In this document: positions 1 through 9,824 of the stretch, one piece after another
Numbering within the stretch: position 1 is the first letter of the stretch
Layout: the number at the start of each line of letters is the position of its first letter
Assembly (NCBI RefSeq): GCF_000376985.1
Contig: NZ_AQYA01000036.1
Coordinates: 62,001-126,000, forward strand
Direction of reading: 5' to 3'
DNA from: Streptococcus henryi DSM 19005
Lineage (GTDB): Bacteria; Bacillota; Bacilli; Lactobacillales; Streptococcaceae
DNA: 64,000 nucleotides
Notes under the pieces: generated by a model
Database searches by the model: none
What the model saw: the letters and a program-made list of their open reading frames with translations, nothing else
Told to the model about the DNA's origin: nothing
Position numbers and translations under genes: made by a program

Positions 1-566
1 CTACCAAGGGTGACATCACTATTAAACTTTTCCCTGAATTAGCACCATTAGCTGTTGAAAACTTTTTAACTCATGCAAAAGAGGGATATTATGATAATGT
101 CACTTTCCATCGAGTGATTTCAGAATTTATGATCCAATCTGGAGATCCAAATGGTGATGGTACTGGTGGTAATTCAATTTGGTATGAAAAGGATTCTAGC
201 ATTGATTCTGGTCTTGGATTCAAAAATGAAATCTCACCCTACTTGTATAACATCAGAGGTTCTCTAGCAATGGCAAATGCAGGTGCTGATACTAATGGTA
301 GTCAATTCTATATTAACCAGAACACTAGCGACCAATCAGCCTCATTATCTAAAGACACAACACCTCAATCCATTATTAATGCCTACAAAAATGGTGGAAA
401 TCCCAGCCTAGACGGTGGATATACTGTTTTTGGACAAGTTATTGATGGAATGGATGTTGTTGACAGTATTGCTTCTGAAGAAGTAGATAGCTCTGATAAA
501 CCATTAACAACAATTAGTATTACAGGAATTGATATTGTCAAAGACTACGACTTCTCAGATAAATAA
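1..566 (+). CDS. cyclophilin-type peptidyl-prolyl cis-trans isomerase (5' end missing)
   Basis: The gene runs in from the left edge. The frame is open from base 3 and ends in TAA at 564-566, so the N-terminus, possibly with a lipoprotein signal, is not visible. The visible ~187 residues carry cyclophilin landmarks: a stretch like LAPLAVENF, then VTFHRVISEFMIQSGDP (the FHRVI...FMIQGGD core), a MANAG.DTNGSQFYI block, and GGYTVFGQVIDGMDVVD near the end. Family role: cis-trans isomerisation of X-Pro bonds in protein folding. In streptococci some members are surface lipoproteins (SlrA-like); this cannot be tested here. The hairpin at 582-630 ends the transcript. Family certain, sub-class open. Confidence 0.9.
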   Translation, partial: TKGDITIKLFPELAPLAVENFLTHAKEGYYDNVTFHRVISEFMIQSGDPNGDGTGGNSIWYEKDSSIDSGLGFKNEISPYLYNIRGSLAMANAGADTNGSQFYINQNTSDQSASLSKDTTPQSIINAYKNGGNPSLDGGYTVFGQVIDGMDVVDSIASEEVDSSDKPLTTISITGIDIVKDYDFSDK

Positions 567-581
567 CAACCCACAAAGAAA

Positions 582-630
582 GGACTAATCAGAGGTTCAA
601 CAAGAACATCTGATTAGCCCTTTTTATTTT
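582..630. terminator. bidirectional terminator between cyclophilin and mtnN
   Basis: A 12-bp stem (GGACTAATCAGA with TCTGATTAGCCC) is followed on + by a T-rich tract. It serves the convergent cyclophilin and mtnN genes. Confidence 0.8.
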
Positions 631-640
631 TCAATGTTAA

Positions 641-1333
641 TTAAGACAATTCTTCTAAGAATGCCATGAGAATTTGAGCCGATTTTTTCCCGGCTTCAAT
701 AATAAATTCATCAAAAGTAATATTAGCATCATGTGCCGCTGTATCACTCATAGCACGTACTACAACAAAAGGTTTTCCCACGCTGTGTGCTGCTTGAGCA
801 ATAGCTGCGCCTTCCATCTCAACAGCTAGCGTCTGAGGGAAATGTCCCTTGATAGCATCAATTTTATCCTGACCAGCGATGAATGAATCACTTGTTGTAA
901 TAAGACCAATCTTACTTGCTACCTTGGCTTGCGCTAGCACTTTTTCAAAAGTCTTAACAAAACGAGAATCAGATTCAAAATAAAGTGGCTGCATGGACAT
1001 TTGACCGTACTCGTAACCAAAGGCAGTTAAATCTACATCATGGTAAGCCAACTTATCAGCAACAACAACATCTCCAATATTTAGCCCTTCTGACACGGCA
1101 CCAGCAGAACCTGTATTAATAAGGGCATCTACAGCAAAATGATCCAAAAGAACAGCTACAGACATTGCTGACATAACCTTACCGACACCTGATTGAACCA
1201 GTACAACATCATGTTTTCCAAGCTGGCCAGTGTAGTAAGTATTTGTCAGAACTTGATGTTCTTCCTTATTTTTCAAGTTATCTACAAGTAGCTTTAACTC
1301 CTGCTCCATAGCTGCTATTATACCAATTTTCAT
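641..1333 (-). CDS. mtnN: 5'-methylthioadenosine/S-adenosylhomocysteine nucleosidase
   Basis: This 230-aa protein is of usual length for MTA/SAH nucleosidase (Pfs). It hydrolyses MTA and SAH to adenine plus methylthioribose or S-ribosylhomocysteine, feeding methyl recycling and the LuxS/AI-2 route. Landmarks are the N-terminal MKIGIIAAMEQE with the conserved Glu, the GSAG block, and the C-terminal VEMEGAAIAQ and AMSDTA blocks, where the Asp is the catalytic acid. I start at the MKIG methionine because family members begin there; a Met two codons upstream is possible, and no strong ribosome site precedes either. It is last in the Nudix-macP-mtnN series, a cluster I recall following glmU in pneumococcus. 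Confidence 0.95.
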   Translation of the reverse strand: MKIGIIAAMEQELKLLVDNLKNKEEHQVLTNTYYTGQLGKHDVVLVQSGVGKVMSAMSVAVLLDHFAVDALINTGSAGAVSEGLNIGDVVVADKLAYHDVDLTAFGYEYGQMSMQPLYFESDSRFVKTFEKVLAQAKVASKIGLITTSDSFIAGQDKIDAIKGHFPQTLAVEMEGAAIAQAAHSVGKPFVVVRAMSDTAAHDANITFDEFIIEAGKKSAQILMAFLEELS

Positions 1334-1422
1334 TATCATAAATCTAGGACTGCAGAAATTTGACAGTCCCTTTTCCTTTCAAATTTAGTTACTTTCTAAT
1401 AATAAGTGTGTTGAAATATCTT

Positions 1423-1749
1423 TTAGAGATTAAAAACAGCCCAGAAAAGCAAAATAACCAGAATAATAACAATAATCAAGATTTTATTTAATTTTTGTTG
1501 GAATTCACTGCGTTTGGCATTTTCTATGCGGCGGCTTTTATAAACTTGCTGTGTTTTTTTCCGTGAGGCTTTATCCTCTTTCCTAAATGCCCCTTCAGAT
1601 TGTTTTTGAAATTCATCACCACTGTAAGTAGCATTGTCAGTATTAATAATTTTTGTCTCTTCAGCGTCCAGCAAAGGTTCACTATCGTAGATGATGTCAC
1701 CACGGTTAGCACGTTCGATTATCTCGTCTGTTAAAAGTGGTTTTCCCAT
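1423..1749 (-). CDS. macP: MacP-like membrane cofactor of penicillin-binding protein PBP2a
   Basis: A 108-aa protein with a charged cytoplasmic region and one C-terminal membrane helix (about residues 88-107), ending almost at the membrane. The N-terminus MGKPLLTDEIIERANRG and the position between a Nudix hydrolase and mtnN match pneumococcal MacP. MacP is the membrane anchor/activator of the class A PBP PBP2a and a substrate of the Ser/Thr kinase StkP. The phosphosite reported in pneumococcus is Thr32; here residue 32 is also Thr, in the acidic context DAEETK. The start codon directly abuts the stop of the Nudix gene (TAAATG), so the two are co-translated. Function rests on homology and context. 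Confidence 0.82.
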   Translation of the reverse strand: MGKPLLTDEIIERANRGDIIYDSEPLLDAEETKIINTDNATYSGDEFQKQSEGAFRKEDKASRKKTQQVYKSRRIENAKRSEFQQKLNKILIIVIILVILLFWAVFNL

Positions 1750-2304
1750 TTAGTTCTTTCCTCCAAAATGTAGGGCATAGTATTGAAGGGCGATGATTGT
1801 TTTGGCATCTTCAATATCCCCCGACTTAACCAAATCCATACACTCTTCAAGGGTCAACTCAAAGAGTTCGAGAACTTCATCATCATCTTGCGGACGTGGA
1901 TTTGGAACTTTTTCTAAGTTTTTAGCCAGATAGAGCTTGATTTTTTCGTTACAAAAGCCAATAGCTGTGTAAAATTCATAAAGCAATTCTAAATCGCCAG
2001 TATAGCCAGTTTCTTCTTCCAATTCACGCAGGGCAGCTTCTTTTTCAGAGCCATTTTCCCCAACTTCAAGTTTGCCGGCAGGAATCTCATAAGAAATCTT
2101 CTCGATAGCTTTGCGGTATTGCTTAACCAGAACAATTTTATTGTTTGGAGTGACCGTCAAAATGGAGACTGCTCCGCGATGAAAAATTAATTCACGCTTA
2201 GCTTGTCCGAGACCATTAGGTAATTCCACATCGTCTACAGCCACTTTAAAGATATGACCATCAAAAATCTCAGTTCGTTTTATCGTTTTTTCTTCAAAAT
2301 CCAT
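1750..2304 (-). CDS. Nudix hydrolase, ADP-ribose pyrophosphatase type
   Basis: A 184-aa Nudix protein. The Nudix box lies near residues 77-101, from PAGKLEVGE to ALRELEEETGY, with two residues more than the canonical spacing between its first Glu and the RE pair, as I recall for streptococcal members. The PAGK lead-in and the later RPQDDDE acidic stretch are typical of the ADP-ribose pyrophosphatase (NudF/YqkG) group, which cleaves ADP-ribose to AMP and ribose 5-phosphate. A GAGG ribosome site precedes the ATG. It heads a unit with macP and mtnN. The exact substrate is inferred from family. Confidence 0.87.
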   Translation of the reverse strand: MDFEEKTIKRTEIFDGHIFKVAVDDVELPNGLGQAKRELIFHRGAVSILTVTPNNKIVLVKQYRKAIEKISYEIPAGKLEVGENGSEKEAALRELEEETGYTGDLELLYEFYTAIGFCNEKIKLYLAKNLEKVPNPRPQDDDEVLELFELTLEECMDLVKSGDIEDAKTIIALQYYALHFGGKN

Positions 2305-2436
2305 AACTAGACCTCATTTATCTTTCTGCTCAATAGCTATCATTTCAAGATAAGCGAGCGAAAATTTCTTATTTATTTTACTATAATTAGCTCAGAAATG
2401 CCAATGTTTCCCTATTTTTACTTAAACTTAGAGACG

Positions 2437-2466
2437 AAAAAATCCCACCTTTTGTGAGATTTTTTG
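2437..2466 (-). terminator. terminator after the ABC-2 transporter pair
   Basis: An A/T-flanked hairpin (AAATCCCAC...GTGAGATTT) just beyond the permease stop, with T runs on either strand. Confidence 0.7.
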
Positions 2467-2477
2467 TTTGATAACTA

Positions 2478-3266
2478 TTAATCTTTCAAATCACGTTTTT
2501 GCATTATCAGAATAGCTCCTACAAGAGAGAGAACAATGACAATAGCAGCAATGATGAGATGAGCAGCCTCCAGCTTGCTTTGGCTAAAGACATCTGCACC
2601 GCTAGCAAAATAATAAGGTGTGATATATTTAAGCTTCTCAAGATCAGGTGCCACTCGGCACATCATGTCCATAGCATAAAACAAGAGTGTTATCCCTAAT
2701 GCGGCACCCGTTTGTTTGCGTGAATTGAAACTTGAGATGAAAAAACAGAGAGTCATCAACTCCACTTGCATCAAGAAGGCTAGAAGATGGTAGTTCATGA
2801 GTAAGTCATATGAAAAATCAAGATCAACCTGCCAAACTGCTAGGACTTCAAAACCAATACAGATGACATTAAAGATAAGCAAATTGACTACAAGGCTAAG
2901 GTATTTCCAAAAGACAACAGTCAAACGTCCATAAGGTAGGGTGTAGAGAAATTCACTGGTATGTCCTTCCTCTTCCTTGGACAAACTTGTCGCTCCAATC
3001 ATGGAAGCAAACATACCTGCTCCAAGACCAAACATGAGGGCAATTTCTGTGGCAAAATAACCATCAAGAGTGGCCAGACTAACCTTGTCAAGACCGACTG
3101 CTTCAGACATTTTCCCCATATTAGCATACATGTCAGCTACATTAGCCAAACTATCCTTAACGCTCATATAAAGCAAGGTACAGGCCCAACAAATCAACCC
3201 CACCGATAGTGACCAAATGAGCAAATTTTTCAACCCCTGCTTCAATTCATGTCTTAGTAAAATCAT
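2478..3266 (-). CDS. ABC-2 type transporter permease
   Basis: A 262-aa integral membrane protein with about six hydrophobic segments (first at residues ~17-35, last at ~235-255), typical of ABC-2 export permeases. Its start overlaps the stop of the upstream ATPase gene by 4 nt (ATGA), so the two are translationally coupled and form one transporter. Substrate is not evident; relatives export antimicrobials, lipids or peptides. The pair sits between glmU and the Nudix gene and is bounded by its own terminators, which suggests an inserted module. Confidence 0.85.
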   Translation of the reverse strand: MILLRHELKQGLKNLLIWSLSVGLICWACTLLYMSVKDSLANVADMYANMGKMSEAVGLDKVSLATLDGYFATEIALMFGLGAGMFASMIGATSLSKEEEGHTSEFLYTLPYGRLTVVFWKYLSLVVNLLIFNVICIGFEVLAVWQVDLDFSYDLLMNYHLLAFLMQVELMTLCFFISSFNSRKQTGAALGITLLFYAMDMMCRVAPDLEKLKYITPYYFASGADVFSQSKLEAAHLIIAAIVIVLSLVGAILIMQKRDLKD

Positions 3267-4096
3267 TTGGCTTCCTCCTCATAATAGTGCATAAAGAGTT
3301 CTTCAAGCGATGGTTCTTCCACCAAAAACTCGTCAGGATTTAAGTCAGAAAGCTGAGCAAGAAGGTCGGTACTTGAACCTGTGTGATTAAATGATTCCTG
3401 ATGACCAGCCCGCCAAACCGTCACGCGCTTGGTCTGACTGCGAGTCAGATTTTCAATGGTATCAATTGTTAGGATTTTTCCATCCTTGATAATGGCTGCG
3501 CGGTCGCAATTCTCTTTAATCTCAGAGAGCACATGAGAAGATAGGAAACAAGCAGCCCCATTGGCACAGGCTTCTTTGATTAGGCCGAAGAAACGCTCCT
3601 TGATAAGAGGATCCAAGCCTGAAGTCGGTTCATCTAAAATCAGTAATTCAGGCTTATGTTGAAGGGCACAGACAATGGAAACTTTCTTACGATTTCCCAA
3701 CGATAAGTCTTGAATCTTTTTATTAAGAGGAACTTCTAAAAGTTTACACAGTCGCTCTGCTTCTTGACTGCAGTCTATTTTTCGTGATTTAGCCGCAAAG
3801 GCAATAATATCTTTAACCTTCATCTGTGGGTAAAACATGGCTTCTGAAGGCATGTAACCGATATGATTGAGGGCTTCAGTCAGATTTGCATAATGACCAT
3901 CAAAGAGCGTCATCTGACCAGCAGTCGCCTTGATTAGTCCCAAAAGACAGCGAATAGTCGTTGACTTACCAGAACCATTTCCACCAAGGAAACCAAAAAT
4001 TTCACCTTTTTCAACGGTCAAAGATACCTCTTCAATACCCATATGTTTGCCATAGTATTTCTTTAAATTTTTGATTTCAATTACTTTTTTTGTCAT
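3263..4096 (-). CDS. ABC transporter ATP-binding protein (export type)
   Basis: A 277-aa ATPase with Walker A GGNGSGKST (residues ~38-46), a degenerate signature LSLGNRKK instead of LSGGQ, Walker B LLILDEPTSGLD and the switch His in LSSHVLSE. The C-terminal ~60 residues form the extension seen in CcmA/YxlF/NatA-like exporters. A GAGG ribosome site precedes the ATG. It is coupled to the permease at 2478-3266. Substrate unknown. Confidence 0.9.
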   Translation of the reverse strand: MTKKVIEIKNLKKYYGKHMGIEEVSLTVEKGEIFGFLGGNGSGKSTTIRCLLGLIKATAGQMTLFDGHYANLTEALNHIGYMPSEAMFYPQMKVKDIIAFAAKSRKIDCSQEAERLCKLLEVPLNKKIQDLSLGNRKKVSIVCALQHKPELLILDEPTSGLDPLIKERFFGLIKEACANGAACFLSSHVLSEIKENCDRAAIIKDGKILTIDTIENLTRSQTKRVTVWRAGHQESFNHTGSSTDLLAQLSDLNPDEFLVEEPSLEELFMHYYEEEAK

Positions 4097-4230
4097 GAAC
4101 TAAGCCTCTCTTCTAGCTCAAAATAGGTAAAATCCAAACCTAAAAAGGGGGAAATATTGCCAATAATCTTTGAGTCTATTATACCAAATAATTCACTATT
4201 AAATACTCTATATTAGGTGTTGAAAATGTA

Positions 4231-4258
4231 AAAAAACAAGACTCATTTAAGCCTTGTC
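4231..4258 (-). terminator. glmU terminator
   Basis: On the minus strand a hairpin with ACAAG/CTTGT arms is followed by seven T residues directly after glmU. Confidence 0.7.
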
Positions 4259-4268
4259 TAAGTATGAT

Positions 4269-6020
<1,752 letters not shown>

Positions 6021-6983
6021 TCAGATAGACTCCACCGCCATATCCAAGACTTCCATAACAGCTCTGCTATGTTCAAGAGCTTGGGCTTGGCGATTCCAAT
6101 CTTTGCTTGAGATGATATCTTGAAAAGCAACAAATTCATCGTGCATGCGGTGGTTGAGGGTGTTTTGATTGACGACTTCTGTTTCTTGACCATTGAGCGT
6201 CATGCTGACCTCAGGCATGGCATTGGTTGGACCAAGTACAGCAATCGAGCCTTTGTTCCCCTGGATAGTTGACTTAATCTCAGCACCGCAATCCTTGGCA
6301 CCGATAGCGACCGCTTTAAAGTTTCCATAGTCCATGATTAAAATACCTGAAGTATCAACATTGCGTTCTACATTAGCCAGATATTGGACCGTCTTTGGCT
6401 TGCCAAAAAGCCCGACAATAAGGTGAATATTATAGATATTAAGATCTCGAAGAGCTCCTCCTCCCATTTCTGGGTTAAAGGCTGGCGCAATTTCTCCATG
6501 TTTGAAGGCATCATAGCGTGAAGAATATTGAGAATAATTACATTCTACAATCTTAATATCGCCTAGCTTATCCACATTATCCTTGATATAGGCAAAATTT
6601 CCAAGGTATTGGTTGGTAATGGCTTCTAGGAGAAATAGCTTGCGCTGCTCTGCTATTGCCACCAAATCTTCAAACTCGCTTGCCTTCAAGGTAAAGGGCT
6701 TTTCACAGATCACATGCTTGCCAGCTAAGAGTGCCTGCTTGGCGTAATCATAATGAAGATGATTAGGCAGACCAACATAGATTGTGTCCACATTTGGATT
6801 GTCTAAAATCTCTTGATAGTTGCTTGTGGCCTGATTTAAATCGTAAATCTCGGCCAGTTCACGCGCGGTCTCAATACTTCTTTGTGTTGATAAAATGGCA
6901 ACCAAATCAATGCCATCAATTTCCTTTAAAACTGGTAAAACTTCCTTGACAATCATACCAGTTCCTAAAAGTGCTAATTTCAT
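6021..6983 (-). CDS. Gfo/Idh/MocA-family NAD(P)-dependent oxidoreductase
   Basis: A 320-aa protein. The N-terminal Rossmann fold begins MKLALLGTGMIVKEV; the family Lys motif is VICEKPFTLKASEF (EKP near residue 97); a C-terminal Gfo/Idh domain follows, containing MGGGALRDLNIYN. I start at the Met at 6983 because AAGGAG lies a few bases upstream; a longer frame starting at 7025 would overlap the preceding gene and add residues unlike the family. Members oxidise or reduce sugars or sugar-like substrates; this one's substrate is unknown. It carries one AATAGCAGAGC copy (6647-6657) encoding Ile-Ala-Glu. Confidence 0.9.
   Translation of the reverse strand: MKLALLGTGMIVKEVLPVLKEIDGIDLVAILSTQRSIETARELAEIYDLNQATSNYQEILDNPNVDTIYVGLPNHLHYDYAKQALLAGKHVICEKPFTLKASEFEDLVAIAEQRKLFLLEAITNQYLGNFAYIKDNVDKLGDIKIVECNYSQYSSRYDAFKHGEIAPAFNPEMGGGALRDLNIYNIHLIVGLFGKPKTVQYLANVERNVDTSGILIMDYGNFKAVAIGAKDCGAEIKSTIQGNKGSIAVLGPTNAMPEVSMTLNGQETEVVNQNTLNHRMHDEFVAFQDIISSKDWNRQAQALEHSRAVMEVLDMAVESI
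6647..6657 (-). repeat. AATAGCAGAGC copy 1
   Basis: Exact 11-mer inside the Gfo/Idh gene, read in frame as ATA-GCA-GAG (Ile-Ala-Glu). A 10/11 variant lies at 6061-6071. Confidence 0.8.
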
Positions 6984-6996
6984 GTTTTCTCCTTGT

Positions 6997-7560
6997 TCAG
7001 ACGAGTTCTTTAGTTTCCCAAGCAATTTCTTCTAGTTTTTCCATCAGCTGCTCCCAGCGATTTTTATCCCATGAAATACCTGATTTACCAACTTTCCCTA
7101 TGCATATTTCCCACTTTGGTTCCTCAATTTCATCATAAAATCTCCAAACCAAGCCATCTGTGTAAATTACTTTATGGAATGATTTTATGTGACCTCGAAT
7201 TTGACTATCAATTTCTTTTTCTTTCTCAAATTTATTTATAAATTTAATTTCAACAGCACCAAGTATATTTTTTTCGATATATTCCGAATCTTTATTTGTT
7301 TCAGGCAGTAAAAAATCTGGTTTTAAAACTAAAAAATCTGGAAATCCGCCTGCGCCAAAAAAAGAATCATAGCCTGCATTTCCTTTCAGAGTTCTCCTTC
7401 TAGAAGAAACATCTCTAATAGACAATCGGTTAAAATAGTTTTTTCTATTTTTTAAAACTTGCCCAATCGGCTGATACAAATCTACCTCTATACTATTATT
7501 CTGTTTAATATTTAATTCAATTTCATATTTATATCGGTCAAATTCTTCTAAAATGTTCAT
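6997..7560 (-). CDS. small PD-(D/E)XK nuclease-like protein, function unknown
   Basis: This 187-aa protein has no family I can name. Its middle resembles a PD-(D/E)XK nuclease core: GFPDFLVLKP (about residues 76-85) followed about 25 residues later by GAVEIKF, giving the PD...E-x-K spacing of restriction-type and HsdR N-terminal domains. It is clearly more AT-rich than the SDR gene beside it. Its ATG overlaps the SDR stop by 4 nt (ATGA) with GGAG just upstream, so it is coupled to the SDR. I infer a DNA-binding or nuclease-like fold; biological role unknown. An accessory insertion into a metabolic operon is plausible. Confidence 0.7.
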   Translation of the reverse strand: MNILEEFDRYKYEIELNIKQNNSIEVDLYQPIGQVLKNRKNYFNRLSIRDVSSRRRTLKGNAGYDSFFGAGGFPDFLVLKPDFLLPETNKDSEYIEKNILGAVEIKFINKFEKEKEIDSQIRGHIKSFHKVIYTDGLVWRFYDEIEEPKWEICIGKVGKSGISWDKNRWEQLMEKLEEIAWETKELV

Positions 7561-8255
7561 TTCAAACTCCATCCACCGTCAATTTTGACGATTTCCCCCT
7601 GCATGGATTGGGCCTTACCTGAGGCTAAAAATCCTGTCAATTCTGCAATTTCTGCCGGCTCAGACCAGCGTCCAATTGGTGTCTCACTGGCAACCCAGTC
7701 TGCTAGACCTCCCGGCTCAAAGTCAGCCGCCGTCATAGCTGTCTTAACTGCACCTGGTGCGATACCGAAGACTTGGATACCGTCTTTGGCATAGTCCAAT
7801 GCCAGCTGGCGCGTAAAGCCAGCTAGGGCATGCTTGGAGCTTGTATAGGCTACTCCGCCCCCGCCAGCAATAAAGCTAGCGATAGAGCACATGTTAATAA
7901 TAATGCCAGATTGTCTTTTCACCATTTGAGCTAGGTAACGGCGGGTGATCTTGGCTGTCGCGAAAAAATTGACAGCGAATAACTCTTCAAATTCTTGGTC
8001 ACTTGTCTCTAAGAGAGGCTTATAATCGTCTAGTATTCCAGCGGTGTTGCATAGGATATCCACTTCAGCAATAAAGTCGTAGAGCGCAGCTAAGTCACTG
8101 GTCAAATCGACTTGCAAGAAATGGAAGTCACCGGATAAGTCTGGCTTGGCAGACTTATCAACTCCGTAGACAGCGTAGCCTTTTTCCAGAAAAAGACGAG
8201 CCTGGGCCAGTCCGATACCGCTTGATACGCCTGTGATGAGGACTTTTTTAGTCAT
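7557..8255 (-). CDS. short-chain dehydrogenase/reductase
   Basis: A 232-aa classical SDR. The cofactor motif is GVSSGIGLA (residues 9-17), then CNTAG for the NNAG motif, the catalytic Ser in NMCSIAS and the YTSSK active site. The C-terminus GEIVKIDGGWSLK is typical. Annotated relatives are often called 3-oxoacyl-ACP reductase, but there is no fatty-acid synthesis context here, so the substrate is open. It overlaps the DUF2829 gene upstream by 8 nt and the nuclease-like gene downstream by 4 nt, forming a tightly coupled unit. Confidence 0.9.
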   Translation of the reverse strand: MTKKVLITGVSSGIGLAQARLFLEKGYAVYGVDKSAKPDLSGDFHFLQVDLTSDLAALYDFIAEVDILCNTAGILDDYKPLLETSDQEFEELFAVNFFATAKITRRYLAQMVKRQSGIIINMCSIASFIAGGGGVAYTSSKHALAGFTRQLALDYAKDGIQVFGIAPGAVKTAMTAADFEPGGLADWVASETPIGRWSEPAEIAELTGFLASGKAQSMQGEIVKIDGGWSLK

Positions 8256-8484
8256 AGACTTGAACCCAGTCTTCAGCTAGGACATCGCAGGGGGTTGGTG
8301 CCCACATGGAAAAGCCTTCACCCTCGCCAGTCACATTGATAAGGAAATATGGTGTGGCTTCCAATTTGACGCCATCAACTTCGATAGTATCAAAGAGCTG
8401 AACGTAGTTTTCAGCACCTCCCCAACCTGTGCGGACGTATTTTTTCTTAGCCTTGAGTCCAGGCAAAATTTCTTCAAATGTCAT
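8248..8484 (-). CDS. DUF2829 (Tad2-like) small protein
   Basis: A 78-aa protein matching the DUF2829 pattern: it opens MTFEEILPGLKAKKKYVRTGW (weakly basic, a Gly-Trp), has a central hydrophobic strand, and ends SMWAPTPCDVLAEDWVQVYD (the W.P...D.LA.DW.V signature). Phage members of this family (Tad2) bind cyclic ADP-ribose-type signals and block Thoeris defence; chromosomal members are uncharacterised as far as I know. AAGGAG precedes the ATG. It leads the operon containing the SDR, the PD-(D/E)XK-like gene and the oxidoreductase. Family assignment is fairly firm; anti-defence function is not implied. Confidence 0.75.
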   Translation of the reverse strand: MTFEEILPGLKAKKKYVRTGWGGAENYVQLFDTIEVDGVKLEATPYFLINVTGEGEGFSMWAPTPCDVLAEDWVQVYD

Positions 8485-8520
8485 GATTTTTCTCCTTGTT
8501 TTTAATAACTCTAGTATATC

Positions 8521-8544
8521 AAAAAACGAGCCCTAGAGCTCGTT
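8521..8544 (-). terminator. terminator after the padR/membrane-protein pair
   Basis: Hairpin with arms AAACGAGC/GCTCGTTT; on the minus strand it is followed by a T run. It separates the PadR unit from the DUF2829 operon. Confidence 0.75.
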
Positions 8545-8554
8545 TGGTTCTTGA

Positions 8555-9388
8555 TTAATTACCTTTCTTCATCAGTAGGTATGACTGACGATAAAAAGTA
8601 ACAAGACCAAGGAAAATGACCAACAATGGCAGAATGGTCACAACGAAGACATTACTTAATTGAAAAGCATTCGCTGAAAATCTGATTATACCGCATAGAA
8701 AGAAAGCAATCAGCGGTGCAATTAATGTCCCTGTAACTTGGTCTTTTCTACAAAACATAACACCCAATCCGAGGAGAAACACAGCAAGAACTAGACTAAT
8801 AATCGTAGGTATTATTAGTCTCGGACCAGTTACCCATGTTTCAAGTTTAATTTTTAGAGTAATAAGCGCAATAAAAACTAGGATTAAAGCAAAAACAGAT
8901 CCGTATTTAATTACTTTATTTTTCAAAAAGCTAAAGGAATAGACACTTCTTTTAAAAATGAAAAAAATAAAGCAAACACCAAGCACACCGAAGAGGATAT
9001 CGCTCAAATAACCAACTAAGTTCAAAGTAACCAGTCCATGCGAGGCAAAATCACTCCAAAAACGAAAATAACATAAAATACCAACAATTATTCCTAAAAG
9101 TTTCGTAAGGCTTAATTTTGTAGCAACATTAGATTCTTTAATCAAGTCGTCCACCATTTGCTTAGGCTCATCCCCAAAATAATCAACAGCAGAAATGCCA
9201 TCGGCTTCAGCTGCTTTCAGATCCAAAGCTAGTTGAAGAATAAGCTGACGAATAGCTATTTCATCTCTAAAGAAACTTGAAAATATCATGTATTCTTGAA
9301 TTTTTTCAAAAAAATCTCTATTCTCAGGCTTTAGACTAACAATAACGTCCTCTGTTTGACGATAGTAATTATTAAGAGTATTTTGCAT
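8555..9388 (-). CDS. membrane protein paired with a PadR regulator (DUF1129-like)
   Basis: A 277-aa protein. The N-terminal ~100 residues are soluble and helical, with an AEADGISAVDYFG segment typical of PadR-associated DUF1048/DUF1129/HAAS-type proteins. Five to six hydrophobic helices follow (about residues 100-270). Its start overlaps the padR stop by 17 nt. Such pairs usually respond to envelope or antimicrobial stress, but no function is proven for this family. The family name is a best guess. Confidence 0.65.
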   Translation of the reverse strand: MQNTLNNYYRQTEDVIVSLKPENRDFFEKIQEYMIFSSFFRDEIAIRQLILQLALDLKAAEADGISAVDYFGDEPKQMVDDLIKESNVATKLSLTKLLGIIVGILCYFRFWSDFASHGLVTLNLVGYLSDILFGVLGVCFIFFIFKRSVYSFSFLKNKVIKYGSVFALILVFIALITLKIKLETWVTGPRLIIPTIISLVLAVFLLGLGVMFCRKDQVTGTLIAPLIAFFLCGIIRFSANAFQLSNVFVVTILPLLVIFLGLVTFYRQSYLLMKKGN

Positions 9389-9710
9389 CTGCTCTATCCT
9401 CCTCTAAATTTGAAACTTTACTGACTAATCCATGCCATTCTGACCAAAAATCTGTTAGAAAATCCAGTCCTTCTTGCGTGATTTGAAAATACTTACGGGG
9501 TGGTCCATCTGGTGATGGTTTCGTGCGCGAAGTAATCAAACCCTTGCGCTCCAATTTTTGCAAAAGCGGATATACAGTTCCTGCAACAATATTGGTAAAA
9601 CCAGTCTCTTTCAATCGCTGAACTAATTCATAACCGTAAATTTCCTCCCGAGCAATAATGTGTAAGACACAGCCATCCAGTACCCCTTTTAATAATTGCG
9701 TCTCTCTCAT
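9372..9710 (-). CDS. PadR-family transcriptional regulator
   Basis: A 112-aa winged-helix protein with the PadR pattern: MRETQLLKGVLDGCVLHII, YGYELVQRL, GTVYPLLQKLERKGLI and the wing GPPRKYFQIT. The start at 9710 is chosen because AAAGGAG lies 8 nt upstream and the family begins there; 38 extra codons upstream look non-coding. It likely represses its own operon through the palindrome at 9825-9843, which lies at the probable transcription start. Inducer unknown. Confidence 0.92.
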   Translation of the reverse strand: MRETQLLKGVLDGCVLHIIAREEIYGYELVQRLKETGFTNIVAGTVYPLLQKLERKGLITSRTKPSPDGPPRKYFQITQEGLDFLTDFWSEWHGLVSKVSNLEEDRADAKYS

Positions 9711-9824
9711 AACTAACTCCTTTTTTTCATTGCAATCTACACGAAAGTAGTCAAAAACATTCACAAGGCAATATAACCACAAGTCTAACGCCAAATCTGG
9801 GAAATAATAAAAACTTCCGATCAC

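Noticed and set aside
1524-1712. A 62-aa minus frame overlapping macP
   Set aside because: It is a shadow frame with low-complexity content inside a recognised gene.
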